Shown here in pieces: positions 5,984-12,958 of a stretch of DNA of 13,089 nucleotides. Under the pieces are notes generated by a model. It saw nothing but the letters and a program-made list of their open reading frames with translations. It had not been told where the DNA came from and did no database searches. Source of the stretch: JAYFRC01 sp034926415 (GTDB lineage Bacteria > Bacillota > Clostridia > Oscillospirales > Oscillospiraceae); contig JAYFRC010000105.1 of the NCBI GenBank assembly GCA_034926415.1, forward strand, positions 1 through 13,089, read 5' to 3'. A program made the translations under genes and the position numbers. Each line of letters begins with the position of its first letter. Position 1 is the first letter of the stretch.

Positions 5984-7486
5984 TTAATTTTCGGCCCATG
6001 AACGGCTTCTCTCTACCGCGCGCGACCACTGACGGTACTTTTCCTCACAGTCAGACTGCGGCGCGGACGGCGAAAAGACGCGCTCGCTCTTTCGCACCGA
6101 GCGAAGAGCGTCCATATCCTTCCACACGCCGCAGGCGAGCCCGGCAAGCGCCGCCGCTCCGAAAGCCGTAGTCTCGACCATGCCCGGCCTGTCCACGTCT
6201 ATGCGCAGAAGGTCCGACTGAAACTGCATCATGAGGTCACTTACGCACGCTCCGCCGTCGACGCGCAGCACGGAGAGCTCGCGCCCGGCGTCGCGCCGCA
6301 TGGCGTTCATCAGATCCGCGACCTGGAACGCTATGCCCTCGAGCGTGGCGCGTGCTATGTGCGCCTTCGTCGTGCCGCGGGTAAGCCCCACGATGCAGCC
6401 GCGGGCGTACATGTCCCAGTATGGCGCGCCGAGCCCGGTGAACGCCGGGACGACGAAAACCCCGCCGCTGTCCGGCACGGTCTCGGCAAGCGTGTCGCAT
6501 TCGTGCGAGGTGCTGATTATCCCGAGTCCGTCGCGAAGCCACTGTATAGTCGACCCGCCGTTAAAAACGCTGCCCTCGAGCGCGTAGGACGTCTTTCCTC
6601 CGACGCTCCACGCGACGGAAGTCAGCAGGCCGGCCTTTGAACGCACAGGAGTGGAGCCGAGGTTCATAAGCGTGAAACAGCCGGTGCCGTAGGTGTTCTT
6701 CGCTTCGCCCGGGTCAAAGCAGGCCTGGCCGAACAGCGCGCCGGACTGGTCGCCGATGCTCCCGCATATCGGAAGCCCAGTTATCGCCTCGAGCCCGAAT
6801 ATGGGCGCGACGCGGCCGTACTCTCCGGAGGAAGGCACGACGGTCGGGAGCATGGACATGGGAATGTCCAGCATAGCGCACAGCTCGCTGTCCCAGGCCA
6901 TTTTGTGTATGTCGAAAAGCATCGTGCGCGAGGCGTTGGCGCAGTCGGTGACATGCACCTTTCCGCCTGTCAGGTTCCATATGAGCCAGCTGTCGACTGT
7001 GCCGCAGAGCAGGTCGCCATTCTCAGCCTTTTCGCGTGCTCCGTCCACATTGTCGAGTATCCATTTTATCTTCGTGCCGGAAAAGTACGCGTCGATGAGC
7101 AGCCCGGTCTTAGCCGCGACCATTTCCGCCCGGCCGTCGGCTCTCAGCTTATCAGCGATCTCCGCCGTGCGGCGGCACTGCCAGACGATGGCGTTTGAGA
7201 TGGGCTTTCCGGTATTCTTGTCCCATACGATCACTGTCTCGCGCTGGTTTGCGATGCCGATTCCGGCTATCGCACCCCGGGAGAGCCCGAATTTTGCCAG
7301 AGCCTCCGCGGCGGCGAGCTTTTGACTCTCCCAGATATCGGCGGGGCTGTGCTCGACCCAGCCGACGCGAGGGTAAATCTGTTTGAACGGTCGGCGTGCC
7401 ATCGACACTATCTGACCGCTACGCGAAAAGACGATGGCACGGGAACTGGTGGTACCCTGGTCGAGGGCCAGAATAAAATCTCCCAT
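5984..7486 (-). CDS. glpK: Glycerol kinase
   Basis: A 500-residue cytoplasmic FGGY-family kinase that phosphorylates glycerol with ATP to sn-glycerol 3-phosphate. Visible motifs: the phosphate-binding DQGTTSSR (9-16), the glycerol-contacting NQRET (80-84), AYFSGTK (133-139), GDQ with the catalytic Asp at 246, NTYGTGCF (264-271), GLGAPYWD (351-358), and the FGGY-signature region VDGGACVSDLMMQFQSDLL (409-427). Length is typical (about 500). I chose ATG 7486, with AAAGGAG about 8 bases upstream; the frame stays open to 7630 but that stretch is GC-rich structured intergenic DNA. No histidine occurs between 195 and 327, so the histidine that PTS HPr phosphorylates in enterococcal-type glycerol kinases is absent. 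No glycerol facilitator or GlpD gene is in the window. Confidence 0.97.
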   Translation of the reverse strand: MGDFILALDQGTTSSRAIVFSRSGQIVSMARRPFKQIYPRVGWVEHSPADIWESQKLAAAEALAKFGLSRGAIAGIGIANQRETVIVWDKNTGKPISNAIVWQCRRTAEIADKLRADGRAEMVAAKTGLLIDAYFSGTKIKWILDNVDGAREKAENGDLLCGTVDSWLIWNLTGGKVHVTDCANASRTMLFDIHKMAWDSELCAMLDIPMSMLPTVVPSSGEYGRVAPIFGLEAITGLPICGSIGDQSGALFGQACFDPGEAKNTYGTGCFTLMNLGSTPVRSKAGLLTSVAWSVGGKTSYALEGSVFNGGSTIQWLRDGLGIISTSHECDTLAETVPDSGGVFVVPAFTGLGAPYWDMYARGCIVGLTRGTTKAHIARATLEGIAFQVADLMNAMRRDAGRELSVLRVDGGACVSDLMMQFQSDLLRIDVDRPGMVETTAFGAAALAGLACGVWKDMDALRSVRKSERVFSPSAPQSDCEEKYRQWSRAVERSRSWAEN

Positions 7487-7509
7487 CGCAAATCTCCTTT
7501 GTATATGAT

Positions 7510-7622
7510 ATAATAGCCGCAAAGCGGCTATTATCCGGCATGCCGGACGGTTCCGCCGCAGGCGGGAGTCCGGCCGCCGTCTCTGTCGCGTCCGCCTCGC
7601 CCCTTGTGGGGCAACCGGCGGC
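7510..7622 (-). other. Structured GC-rich leader of glpK
   Basis: This 113-bp stretch holds several perfect stems. ATAATAGCCGC (7510-7520) pairs with GCGGCTATTAT (7524-7534). GCCGGAC (7542-7548) pairs with GTCCGGC (7568-7574), enclosing CCGCC/GGCGG (7553-7557, 7561-7565). GCCCC/GGGGC (7599-7603, 7608-7612) lies inside GCCGCCG/CGGCGGC (7573-7579, 7616-7622). If glpK starts at the promoter near 7630, all of this is in its 5' untranslated RNA, the last hairpin ending about 10 bases before the ribosome binding site. No U-tailed terminator is seen. It could be a cis-acting RNA or a dispersed intergenic repeat. Confidence 0.5.
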
Positions 7623-7629
7623 GCTGACA

Positions 7630-7638
7630 ATTATAGCA
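7630..7638 (-). promoter_or_regulatory. Extended -10 promoter of glpK
   Basis: TGCTATAAT on the minus strand is a perfect extended -10 box, inside the left arm of a 15-bp inverted repeat. There is no recognisable -35 at the usual distance. It would give a leader of roughly 135 bases before the glpK start. Confidence 0.5.
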
Positions 7639-7656
7639 TGAATTCGGAAAAATTCA

Positions 7657-7665
7657 TGCTATAAT
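7657..7665 (+). promoter_or_regulatory. Extended -10 promoter of the hydrolase-UDG operon
   Basis: TGCTATAAT on the plus strand is a perfect extended -10 box in the right arm of the inverted repeat. Transcription would start near 7672, about 17 bases before AGGAGG (7689-7694) of the hydrolase gene. No clear -35 is seen. Confidence 0.6.
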
Positions 7666-7706
7666 ACAATTCCAATATATTATATCACAGGAGGGCGGGC
7701 TTTTCC

Positions 7707-8663
7707 ATGGCTAGGATTTCTGATTTCGATTATCCGTCGAGCGACGGCAAAACGCGCATACACGCGCGCGAATGGATGCCAGATACCGACCATATAACCG
7801 GCGTGCTGCATATAGTCCACGGGATGAGCGAGCATATCGGGAGATACGACGCCCTGGCTCAGTTCATGACGCAGTACGGATATGTAGTAGTCGGCGGCGA
7901 CCACCTCGGCCACGGCCTGTCCGCCTTGAAGGCCGATGATCTCGGGTATTTTGCCGACAGCGACGGCTGGATGCGCGTAGTCGAGGACGTGCGGACGCTG
8001 AAGATACTTTCCGCCCGCCGCTTTCCCGACGTACCATATTTTATGCTCGGGCACAGCATGGGTTCGTTCCTTTTGCGGACGTATCTCATACGTTTTCCGG
8101 GCACCCTTAACGGAGCTGTGCTCTCCGGCACCGGCTGGATGTCGGACGGGGACATACGCCGGGGCAAGATGCTGGCGGCCGTTGAGAAGCGCCGCCTCGG
8201 CGGACGGGGACACAGTCCGATAGCCAGAAAATTCAGCAACGACAATTACAACAGGAATTTCGCGCCCAATCGCACCGATTTCGACTGGCTTTCCGTAGAC
8301 ACGGAAAATGTGGACAGATACATAGCCGACCCGCTCTGCGGTTTCCCGCAGACGATAGGCGCCCTCCGCGATATGCTGGACGGCTTCGTGTTCAATCAGG
8401 ATCCGGATAACCTCGCGAAGATGGACCCGGCGACGCCGGTGCTGTTCATTTCCGGCGCCAACGACCCCGTCGGCGATATGGGCGAGGGGGTCAAGCGCTC
8501 GGAGGCAGCGTTTGCCGCGGTTGGAGTGCGCGATATATCGATGAAGCTCTACGCCGGAGCGCGCCACGAGATATTCAACGACGTTTGCCGCAAAGACGTG
8601 CGCTACGATACGCTTAATTGGTTTGAGTCGCGCGTTCACGGCGGTGTAAAGGCCGTACGCTGA
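7707..8663 (+). CDS. Alpha/beta hydrolase, monoacylglycerol lipase / lysophospholipase type
   Basis: A 318-residue soluble serine hydrolase of the Hydrolase_4 (monoacylglycerol lipase, PldB-like) family. The oxyanion-hole motif HGMSEH is at 38-43, DHLGHG at 65-70, and the nucleophile elbow GHSMG at 115-119 with Ser117. The acid is most likely Asp253 in GANDPVGD and the base His287 in GARHEIFND, giving a complete triad; the region 145-235 is the cap. No signal peptide is seen, so it acts inside the cell. The ATG at 7707 follows AGGAGG with a rather long 12-base gap. It is divergent from glpK, and released glycerol would be the substrate of that kinase, which supports a monoglyceride or lysolipid substrate. 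Other esters remain possible. A UDG gene follows 30 bases later. Confidence 0.88.
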   Translation: MARISDFDYPSSDGKTRIHAREWMPDTDHITGVLHIVHGMSEHIGRYDALAQFMTQYGYVVVGGDHLGHGLSALKADDLGYFADSDGWMRVVEDVRTLKILSARRFPDVPYFMLGHSMGSFLLRTYLIRFPGTLNGAVLSGTGWMSDGDIRRGKMLAAVEKRRLGGRGHSPIARKFSNDNYNRNFAPNRTDFDWLSVDTENVDRYIADPLCGFPQTIGALRDMLDGFVFNQDPDNLAKMDPATPVLFISGANDPVGDMGEGVKRSEAAFAAVGVRDISMKLYAGARHEIFNDVCRKDVRYDTLNWFESRVHGGVKAVR

Positions 8664-8693
8664 CAGTGCGGGATTCGGAAAAGGAAATTGACT

Positions 8694-9263
8694 ATGGGAG
8701 AATGGGAAAAACTCGAAAATGAATGCGGAAAATGTAAAGCGTGCGCCCTGTGCGAGGGGCGTCACAGCGTGGTTTTCGGCGACGGGAACAGGGAAGCGGA
8801 GATAATGCTCGTCGGCGAGGGCCCGGGGGAGCAGGAGGATCGGAGCGGCCTTCCGTTCGTCGGCCCCGCGGGAAAACTGCTCGACGACATGCTTGAGATG
8901 ATAGGGCTCGACAGGACGAAGGTCTATATAGCGAACATCGTCAAGTGCCGTCCGCCGCACAACCGCGACCCGCTCAATGTGGAGCAGGATGCCTGCATAA
9001 AGTATCTTCTGCGCCAGACCGAACTGGTACGGCCGAAAATGCTTATTTGCCTCGGGCGCATAGCCGCCGGCCGGCTCATACACGACCAGTACAAAATAAC
9101 GCGCGAGCACGGACAGTGGACGGACATAAACGGCGTGCGGACGACGGCCATATACCATCCGTCGGCGCTGCTTCGCGACATGGACAAGCGGCCCGAGACA
9201 TTCGTCGACCTCAAATCGATACAGGCCGAGGCGCGGAAGATCTGCGAGCGTACAAAGCTGTGA
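8694..9263 (+). CDS. Family 4 uracil-DNA glycosylase (4Fe-4S)
   Basis: A 189-residue DNA repair enzyme that removes uracil from DNA. The family 4 layout is clear: N-terminal cysteines in CKAC (C14, C17), then C85 in NIVKCRPPHNRDP and C101, spaced as the four iron-sulfur ligands of this family; catalytic motif GEGPGEQEDRSGLPFVGPAG (41-60); and HPSALLR (155-161), the second catalytic motif. I chose ATG 8694 with AAGGAA upstream; a TTG at 8688 would add two residues and sits nearer that ribosome binding site. It follows the hydrolase by 30 bases and is probably cotranscribed, though the functions seem unrelated. A palindromic element starts right after its stop codon. Confidence 0.93.
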   Translation: MGEWEKLENECGKCKACALCEGRHSVVFGDGNREAEIMLVGEGPGEQEDRSGLPFVGPAGKLLDDMLEMIGLDRTKVYIANIVKCRPPHNRDPLNVEQDACIKYLLRQTELVRPKMLICLGRIAAGRLIHDQYKITREHGQWTDINGVRTTAIYHPSALLRDMDKRPETFVDLKSIQAEARKICERTKL

Positions 9264-9344
9264 TGCGGCGTGCAGACAAAAGGCAAGGGTGAAGGCGGCG
9301 CGAAGCGCCGGCCGAGTGCCCTTGACAATGCGCCTGCCTCCGCA
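9264..9344. repeat. 81-nt imperfect palindrome between UDG and proS
   Basis: Nested complementary segments share one centre near 9304: TGCGG/CCGCA (9264-9268, 9340-9344), GCAG/CTGC (9272-9275, 9334-9337), CAAGGG/CCCTTG (9284-9289, 9319-9324) and CGGCGC/GCGCCG (9296-9301, 9305-9310) with loop GAA. It begins at the base after the UDG stop codon. There is no U tract, so it is not a standard terminator. It may be a dispersed palindromic repeat. The -35 box of the proS promoter lies in its right arm. Confidence 0.55.
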
Positions 9345-9350
9345 TAAAAT
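9322..9350 (+). promoter_or_regulatory. Near-consensus sigma-A promoter of proS
   Basis: TTGACA (9322-9327), a 17-bp spacer, then TAAAAT (9345-9350), 64 bases before the proS start codon. This differs from consensus at only one position. The leader that follows is about 55 bases, too short for a T-box riboswitch. Confidence 0.85.
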
Positions 9351-9413
9351 ATGAAACGATATTTTTTGGGCGTTTTGCGCCTTATATTATGTTTGTAAAG
9401 GAACTGAACTGTT

Positions 9414-10853
9414 ATGGCTAAGGATTCAAGACAGGTCGACGCGATAACCCGGCGCGATACGGATTTTACCCAGTGGTATACCGACGTGTGCGTAAAGGCC
9501 GAGCTCATCGGCTACACAACGGTAAAGGGCATGTTTGTTCTTCGCCCATACGGCTACGCGATATGGGAGAATATACAAAAGGAACTCGACGGCCGCTTCA
9601 AGGCGACGGGACATGAGAATGTTTCCATGCCGCTTTTCATTCCCGAGAGCCTGCTCCAAAAGGAGAAGGACCATATCGAGGGCTTCGCGCCGGAATGCGC
9701 GTGGGTCACGATGGGCGGAAACGAGAAACTCGAGGAGCGCCTTTGCGTGCGTCCCACGTCGGAGACGCTGTTCTGCTCGCACTGGGCGGACGTCGTCCAT
9801 TCCTGGCGCGACCTGCCAAAGCTCTATAATCAATGGTGCTCCGTCGTGCGTTGGGAAAAGACCTCGCGTCCGTTCCTGCGCCACAGGGAGTTTTTGTGGC
9901 AGGAGGGGCACACGCTGCACGCCACGCCCGAGGAGGCCATAGCGGAGACCGAGCAGCAGCTTGAAACGTATGCCGACCTCTGCGAGAACGTGCTTGCCAT
10001 GCCCGTTATCCGCGGCTGCAAGACCGACAAGGAAAAGTTCGCTGGCGCGGAGCGCACATATACCATCGAGTGCATGATGCACGACCACACGGCGCTTCAG
10101 GGCGGCACGTCGCATTATTTCGGCAACGGATTCCCGACTGCCTTCGACATTGCGTTTTCCGATAAGAACAATCAGCTCGTCCACCCCTACGAAACGTCAT
10201 GGGGCCTTTCGACGAGGATAATCGGCGGACTCATAATGACCCACGGGGACGACAACGGCCTCGTGCTTCCGCCGCGCGTTGCGCCCATCCAGACAGTTGT
10301 GCTCCCGATAGCGCAGCATAAGGAGGGCGTGCTGGATGCGGCCCGGGCTCTCGCGGACAGGCTCGGAGCGATGGGCATACGCGTAAAAGTCGATGATTCA
10401 GACCAGAGCGCGGGCTGGAAATTCGCCCAGTACGAGATGAAAGGCGTGCCGCTGCGCGTCGAGATAGGTCCCAGGGACATCGAGAAAAACGAGTGCGTGG
10501 CCGCACGCCGCGACACCGGCGAAAAAACGGTTATTTCCCTCGATACGCTCGAGGACAGCATCAGGGCGCTCATGGACGATATACACAACAATATGTACGC
10601 CATGGCTAAGAAAAACATGGAAGACAACACGTTCGAGGCCGAGACCGTCGAAGAGGTCAAAAAGATAGTCGACGGAAAGGGCGGCTTCGTCAAGACAAAG
10701 TGGTGCGGCAGCACAGAGTGCGAGAACGCCATGAAGGAGCGCGCCGGCGTCACATCGCGCTGTGTCCCGTTCGTTCAGGACGGGAAAACAGGCGTCTGCC
10801 CCATCTGCGGAAAACAGAGCGTCAAGACCGTCATCTGGGGCGTCGCGTATTAA
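9414..10853 (+). CDS. proS: Prolyl-tRNA synthetase, archaeal/eukaryotic (short) type
   Basis: A 479-residue class II aminoacyl-tRNA synthetase that charges tRNA-Pro. Catalytic motifs: RPTSE (113-117), motif 2 RWEKTSRPFLRHREFLWQEG (146-165), and motif 3 region GLSTRIIGG (264-272) with HGDDNGLVLPPRVAP (277-291). An anticodon-binding domain follows at about 292-400, then a C-terminal zinc-binding domain with C431, C436, C462 and C465, ending in the Tyr typical of this type. There is no inserted editing domain between motifs 2 and 3, and the length fits the archaeal/eukaryotic type (about 480) rather than the usual bacterial form (about 570). The ATG at 9414 follows AAAGGA by 11 bases. It has its own promoter and a strong terminator, so it is a single-gene unit. 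Confidence 0.96.
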   Translation: MAKDSRQVDAITRRDTDFTQWYTDVCVKAELIGYTTVKGMFVLRPYGYAIWENIQKELDGRFKATGHENVSMPLFIPESLLQKEKDHIEGFAPECAWVTMGGNEKLEERLCVRPTSETLFCSHWADVVHSWRDLPKLYNQWCSVVRWEKTSRPFLRHREFLWQEGHTLHATPEEAIAETEQQLETYADLCENVLAMPVIRGCKTDKEKFAGAERTYTIECMMHDHTALQGGTSHYFGNGFPTAFDIAFSDKNNQLVHPYETSWGLSTRIIGGLIMTHGDDNGLVLPPRVAPIQTVVLPIAQHKEGVLDAARALADRLGAMGIRVKVDDSDQSAGWKFAQYEMKGVPLRVEIGPRDIEKNECVAARRDTGEKTVISLDTLEDSIRALMDDIHNNMYAMAKKNMEDNTFEAETVEEVKKIVDGKGGFVKTKWCGSTECENAMKERAGVTSRCVPFVQDGKTGVCPICGKQSVKTVIWGVAY

Positions 10854-10873
10854 GTATTTAAGTATTAAAGAAT

Positions 10874-10915
10874 AAAAAACGAAGCGGGAGGCAGACGCCT
10901 CCCGCTTCGTTTTTT
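10874..10915 (+). terminator. Strong intrinsic terminator of proS
   Basis: A perfect 19-bp stem (10874-10892 with 10897-10915) around the 4-nt loop AGAC. The GC core is CGAAGCGGGAGGC and the right arm ends in six T (10910-10915). It starts 21 bases after the proS stop. The six A on the left make it a possible terminator for the minus strand too, but no minus-strand gene approaches it. Confidence 0.92.
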
Positions 10916-11023
10916 GCCTCCGCGGGTGACGAAAATGTGAGCTGGGAGCTCGAAACATCTTTGCTGTGATTCGCATTGAAATTTTTTGATGATAAAATTC
11001 ATAAAATGTTAAAAATCGCTCTA

Positions 11024-11052
11024 TTGACTTTATATTGGGTGGGTAGTACACT
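11024..11052 (+). promoter_or_regulatory. Sigma-A promoter of the hrcA-grpE operon
   Basis: TTGACT (11024-11029), a 17-bp spacer, then TACACT (11047-11052). The expected start point near 11059 falls inside the CIRCE element, so bound HrcA would block the promoter directly. The AT-rich stretch before it (about 10960-11023) shows no other gene or hairpin. Confidence 0.85.
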
Positions 11053-11055
11053 TAA

Positions 11056-11082
11056 TTAGCACTCAAAAACAAAGAGTGCTAA
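11056..11082. promoter_or_regulatory. CIRCE operator (HrcA binding site)
   Basis: TTAGCACTC (11056-11064), a 9-base spacer, and GAGTGCTAA (11074-11082): an exact match to the CIRCE consensus. The symmetry extends two more base pairs on each side (11054-11084). It lies between the promoter and the hrcA ribosome binding site, the classical place for HrcA repression. Confidence 0.98.
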
Positions 11083-11100
11083 TTGCTTTGGAGGGGCCAT

Positions 11101-12162
11101 ATGGAGCTTACAGAGCGAAAAAAGAAAATATTGAAGGCCATAGTAGAGGATTATATAGCGACTGCGGAGCCTGTCGGCTCGAAGGCGGTGGCGAAGCAGC
11201 TTGGCGGAAACGTCAGCTCGGCCACCATACGCAACGACATGGCTGAACTTTCCGAAATGGGCTACCTCGAGCAGCCGCATACGTCCGCGGGACGCGTGCC
11301 GTCGCCGAAGGGCTATCGCCTTTACGTCAACGAGCTGATGGAACAGCACAGGCTGTCCAGGGCCGAGACCGAAAAGATGAACGCAGCTCTGCATATCAAG
11401 ATGCAGGAGCTCGACAGGATAATTTCGAAGGCGGGCCAGTACGTGTCGAATCTCACCGAGTATCCGACATACGCTCTGGCGGCCGGAAAGAGCAGGATGA
11501 GCGTCAAGCGCTTTGATCTGCTGTACGTGGACGCCTTGAGCGTTATAACCGTTGTGATGACGAACGATGACCGTGTGAAAAGCGGTATAGTACGAACACA
11601 GATAGGGATAGAGGCAGAACAGCTTCCAGCTCTGGCGACTGTGCTGAACAAGGAATTCACCGGCCTGACAACGTCTGATATGTCGCAGAAGCTCATGAGC
11701 ATATCTCAGCATACTCTGCCCGCGGCGTTCATGCTTTTGTCAGCCACGGTTGATTTCGCGGAGGGAGTGCTCGATTCCGCGGCCCGCGCCGAGATTTTTA
11801 CGGCAGGGACGAACAGGATACTGAACCTCCCGGAATACCGTGATATCGACAAGGCGAGCCAGCTTATTAACTACCTCTCGGACGACGAGGCGCAGCTCCC
11901 TATGACGGACGACAGCTCGCCGATGAAGATACTTATCGGTCCGGAAAACGTAAGCAGCGCGCTTAGGGACACGAGCGTCGTTGTCGCCAGTTACGACATA
12001 GGCGACAATATGCGCGGGCTTATCGGAGTGGTCGGACCGGTCAGGATGGATTACGCAACGGTAGCCGCACGGCTGTCGTATTTTGCCGACGGGATGGCGC
12101 GGCTTTTCGGAAAAAACGAACTGCCGACCGGAAGAGACGACAAGGAGGACAATAATAAATGA
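11101..12162 (+). CDS. hrcA: Heat-inducible transcription repressor HrcA
   Basis: A 353-residue repressor of class I heat-shock genes; it binds CIRCE as a dimer and is kept active by the GroE chaperonin in known systems. The N-terminal winged helix (about 1-80) contains ERKKKILKAIVEDYI (5-19), PVGSKAV (24-30), the recognition region SSATIRNDMAEL (39-50), and HTSAGRVPSPKGYR (60-73). The rest is the GAF-like sensing and dimerisation region, with GLIGVVGPVRMDY near the end. Length is typical (about 340-350). I chose ATG 11101, with GGAGG six bases upstream; a TTG at 11083 would overlap CIRCE. The stop overlaps the grpE start by 4 bases (ATGA). The CIRCE in front makes it autoregulated. Confidence 0.97.
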   Translation: MELTERKKKILKAIVEDYIATAEPVGSKAVAKQLGGNVSSATIRNDMAELSEMGYLEQPHTSAGRVPSPKGYRLYVNELMEQHRLSRAETEKMNAALHIKMQELDRIISKAGQYVSNLTEYPTYALAAGKSRMSVKRFDLLYVDALSVITVVMTNDDRVKSGIVRTQIGIEAEQLPALATVLNKEFTGLTTSDMSQKLMSISQHTLPAAFMLLSATVDFAEGVLDSAARAEIFTAGTNRILNLPEYRDIDKASQLINYLSDDEAQLPMTDDSSPMKILIGPENVSSALRDTSVVVASYDIGDNMRGLIGVVGPVRMDYATVAARLSYFADGMARLFGKNELPTGRDDKEDNNK

Positions 12163-12758
12163 GCGAAGAAACAAAAAACACTCCGGAGGCTGAGACCCCC
12201 GAGACTCAGGCGGGCGAGGCCAGAAACACCGAGCCCGCGCCCAAGGACAGGGAGCAGCCGAAAAAGGAGTCCAAAAAGGAGAAGAAAAACACGGTGACCT
12301 TCACAAAAGAAGAAGCCGAAAAGCTCGAGCATATGGCCGAGGAGCTGGCCGATACGAAGGACAAATACGTCCGGCTCATGGCCGAGTACGACAACTACCG
12401 CAAGCGCACCACGAAAGAAAAGGAAAGCATATACGCGGCCGCGAAGGCCGATACCGCATTGCCGTTCCTTGCGATATACGACAATCTCGAGCGTGCCCTC
12501 AAATCCGACGAGGATAACGATTCACCACATAAAAAGGGCATGGAGATGATATTTTCTCAGCTTAAGGAAATACTTGAAAAGCTGGACGTAACCGAGATGG
12601 AGGCCGAAGGCGAACCTTTCGATCCCGAAAGACACAGCGCCGTGATGCATGTGGACGACGAATCGCTCGGCAAAAACGTCGTGGCGGAAGTCTTCCAGAA
12701 GGGCTTTATGATAGGCGATAGGGTTCTCCGTTTTGCCGTCGTCAAAGTGGCGAATTAA
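12159..12758 (+). CDS. grpE: Nucleotide exchange factor GrpE
   Basis: A 199-residue cochaperone that releases ADP from DnaK. It has a disordered, acidic then lysine-rich N-terminus (1-48), a long coiled-coil dimerisation helix (about 49-95) ending in AEYDNYRKRTTKEKE (75-89), a helical bundle with LPFLAIYDNLERAL (101-114), and the beta domain that contacts DnaK, with GEPFDPERHSAVMHV (151-165) and VFQKGFMIGDRVLRFAVVKV (178-197). Length is normal. The start overlaps the end of hrcA by 4 bases and has AAGGAGGA (12142-12149) within hrcA, so translation is probably coupled. It lies in the CIRCE-controlled operon. Confidence 0.97.
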   Translation: MSEETKNTPEAETPETQAGEARNTEPAPKDREQPKKESKKEKKNTVTFTKEEAEKLEHMAEELADTKDKYVRLMAEYDNYRKRTTKEKESIYAAAKADTALPFLAIYDNLERALKSDEDNDSPHKKGMEMIFSQLKEILEKLDVTEMEAEGEPFDPERHSAVMHVDDESLGKNVVAEVFQKGFMIGDRVLRFAVVKVAN

Positions 12759-12920
12759 AGCTCTGCCGAAAAAGCAAAGAGATTGCGGCTATTTTCAGCG
12801 CACCAGCGCCGCCCGCATATCTGCGAATCAGGAAAAATTTTTGTCCGCGCGTATTTCTCGGCTAAAGAGTCGAAAAATGATTTGAAATGATTCGATTTTA
12901 TATTTGAAGCAGAAAAACTT

Positions 12921-12926
12921 TATAAT
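12921..12926 (+). promoter_or_regulatory. Possible internal promoter before dnaK
   Basis: A consensus TATAAT 78 bases before the dnaK start, in the 245-bp grpE-dnaK gap. The best upstream -35 is weak (TTTATA at 12897-12902, 18-bp spacer). No CIRCE repeat is present in this gap. The remainder of the gap (12759-12890) shows no gene and no clear terminator. Confidence 0.3.
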
Positions 12927-12940
12927 TTTTTGTCAACTCT

Positions 12941-12958
12941 GCGCGGCAGGCGCCGCGC
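12941..12958 (+). repeat. Stem-loop in the dnaK leader
   Basis: GCGCGGC (12941-12947) and GCCGCGC (12952-12958) form a perfect 7-bp GC stem with the 4-base loop AGGC, 30 bases before the dnaK ribosome binding site. No U tract follows, so it is not an ordinary terminator. It could be a processing or stability element of the operon mRNA. Confidence 0.5.

Larger units (their letters stand above)
7630..7665. repeat. Perfect 15-bp inverted repeat, probable operator between divergent genes
   Basis: ATTATAGCATGAATT (7630-7644) and AATTCATGCTATAAT (7651-7665) are exact reverse complements separated by 6 bases (CGGAAA). The repeat is AT-rich, lies between divergent glpK and the hydrolase gene, and contains both predicted -10 boxes. 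A dimeric regulator bound here would control both directions, which is inference. Confidence 0.7.

Noticed and set aside
7535..7546. CCGGCATGCCGG palindrome as a separate operator
   Set aside because: It is perfect but overlaps a longer stem (7542-7574) in the glpK leader, so I treat it as part of that structured region.
7487..7630. N-terminal extension of glycerol kinase
   Set aside because: The frame is open, but it is Arg/Pro-rich, crosses several hairpins, is not part of the family, and the ATG at 7486 has a good ribosome binding site.
7680..9158. A 492-codon open frame on the minus strand opposite the hydrolase and UDG genes
   Set aside because: It is fully antisense to two genes with complete catalytic motifs, has no recognisable domain, and has the low-complexity Arg/His/Ala/Val composition typical of a reverse-strand shadow in GC-rich DNA.
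9351..9413. T-box riboswitch before proS
   Set aside because: The leader after the promoter is only about 55 bases, with no T-box sequence, specifier loop or terminator hairpin.
9426..10184. A 252-codon minus-strand open frame
   Set aside because: Antisense to the catalytic domain of prolyl-tRNA synthetase, which is unmistakable.
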